DNA from: Firmicutes bacterium CAG:124
Lineage (GTDB): Bacteria > Bacillota > Clostridia > Oscillospirales > Oscillospiraceae
Assembly (NCBI GenBank): GCA_000432135.1
Contig: HF990568.1
Location: 4,225-11,137, forward strand
Direction: 5' to 3'
Length of the DNA: 6,913 nt
Shown in pieces: positions 6,257 through 6,913 of this stretch. Under the pieces are notes generated by a model. It saw only the letters and a program-made list of their open reading frames with translations. It searched no databases and was not told the origin of the DNA. Made by a program: the position numbers and the translations under genes. The first letter of the stretch is position 1; each line of letters starts with the position of its first letter.

Positions 6257-6913
6257 GCTGACGCCGAGACAGGTGCGCGCGTGGAGCCTGTGCGCGCTGA
6301 GCGTTCCGGCGGCGATGGCGCTGCCGGGCTGCGGCTGGCTGTGGGTGCTGGGCGGGAGTATCCTCGCCTGCGCGCTTGCCGCCTGCCAGCAGACGATGCA
6401 GCGGCAATCCGGCCTGTGTATGCGGCAGGCGTTTGCCCGCGCGTTCGGAGCTGTTGGCGGACGGATCATGGCAGCGGCGGAGCTTTTGTGGCTGCTGTTT
6501 GCGGCCTCGGGCGCTGCTGCGGCCAGTCAGATCGCGTTTGAAGACGACCTTGGCCCGTTCCTGCCCGCGATCCCGCTTTTGCTGGCGGCGCTGGCCGGAC
6601 AAAAGGGACGGCTGGCAGCCGGACGTGTCTGTGCAGTGCTTGCGTTGTGCCTCGCGGGACTGTATGCGGTCATTGCCGCAGCATCCCTGCGGCACGTGCA
6701 GGCAGATTGGAGCCGCCCGCAGGGCGTTCCGGCGGATGCCGCGCTGGCGTTCTGCCTGTGTCTGGGGCCGGTCTGCATGGCATTTGTCACGGCGGAGGAG
6801 GAAACACCGCGCATTTCACCCGGTACGGCGGCAGCATCTGCGCTTCTTCCGGCAGCCCCAGCATTTCTGACGGCGGCCTGCCTGTCGCCGGAGCTGGCAC
6901 GGCAGGGGCCGCT
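6246..6913 (+). CDS. GerAB-like spore germination permease, 3' end beyond window
   Basis: The open frame runs without a stop for 222 codons to the window end. The product is strongly hydrophobic, rich in alanine and cysteine, with likely membrane segments near residues 13-25, 29-47, 74-94, 105-117, 126-147, 165-182 and 194-213. The KLTPRQ opening, the multispan layout and its place as third gene after gerAA fit the B subunit, an APC-superfamily-like permease thought to bind germinants in the spore inner membrane. It begins at TTG 6246 and overlaps the previous gene's stop by 11 bases, implying translational coupling. The sequence is divergent from textbook GerAB, so the call rests largely on context and topology. 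The full length and the remaining membrane segments cannot be seen. Confidence 0.7.
   Translation, partial: MQDKLTPRQVRAWSLCALSVPAAMALPGCGWLWVLGGSILACALAACQQTMQRQSGLCMRQAFARAFGAVGGRIMAAAELLWLLFAASGAAAASQIAFEDDLGPFLPAIPLLLAALAGQKGRLAAGRVCAVLALCLAGLYAVIAAASLRHVQADWSRPQGVPADAALAFCLCLGPVCMAFVTAEEETPRISPGTAAASALLPAAPAFLTAACLSPELARQGP

Overview
This window looks like chromosomal DNA of a GC-rich, endospore-forming Firmicute, most likely a Clostridia member of the Oscillospiraceae/Ruminococcaceae type. That is an inference from the high GC, consistently strong AGGAGG ribosome binding sites, a FemX-type peptidoglycan enzyme and a GerA-type spore germination operon. No phage, insertion sequence, CRISPR array, rRNA or tRNA gene is visible.

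Layout: two divergent operons meet in one intergenic region (4074-4326). To the left, on the minus strand, four tightly packed genes (gaps of 15, 9 and 22 bases) run in transcription order: a FemABX-family peptidoglycan aminoacyltransferase (4073-3006), a divergent alanine racemase (2990-1899), the tRNA-modification GTPase mnmE (1889-528), and the first 168 codons of a class-V cysteine desulfurase (505 to the window edge). The first pair points to cell-wall peptide chemistry. The second pair points to tRNA wobble-uridine modification: MnmE acts at C5 of U34, and a cysteine desulfurase supplies sulfur for thiolation.

To the right, on the plus strand, is a germinant-receptor operon: gerAA (4327-5769), a short 165-residue protein that I read as a reduced GerAC-like subunit (5759-6256), and a GerAB-like permease that starts with TTG at 6246 and runs off the window. 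Both junctions overlap by exactly 11 bases, which suggests translational coupling.

The divergent intergenic region holds a perfect 13-bp-stem palindrome (4124-4155) with GTAG near its foot. It lacks a U-tract on either side and resembles a dispersed REP/MITE-like element rather than a terminator. A TATAAT box faces femX, and weak forespore-sigma-like motifs face gerAA.

Most of the window is recognisable. I see no clearly new multi-gene system. The points most worth a second look are the shortened C-subunit of the germination operon, the altered active-site motifs of the alanine racemase, and the intergenic palindrome.
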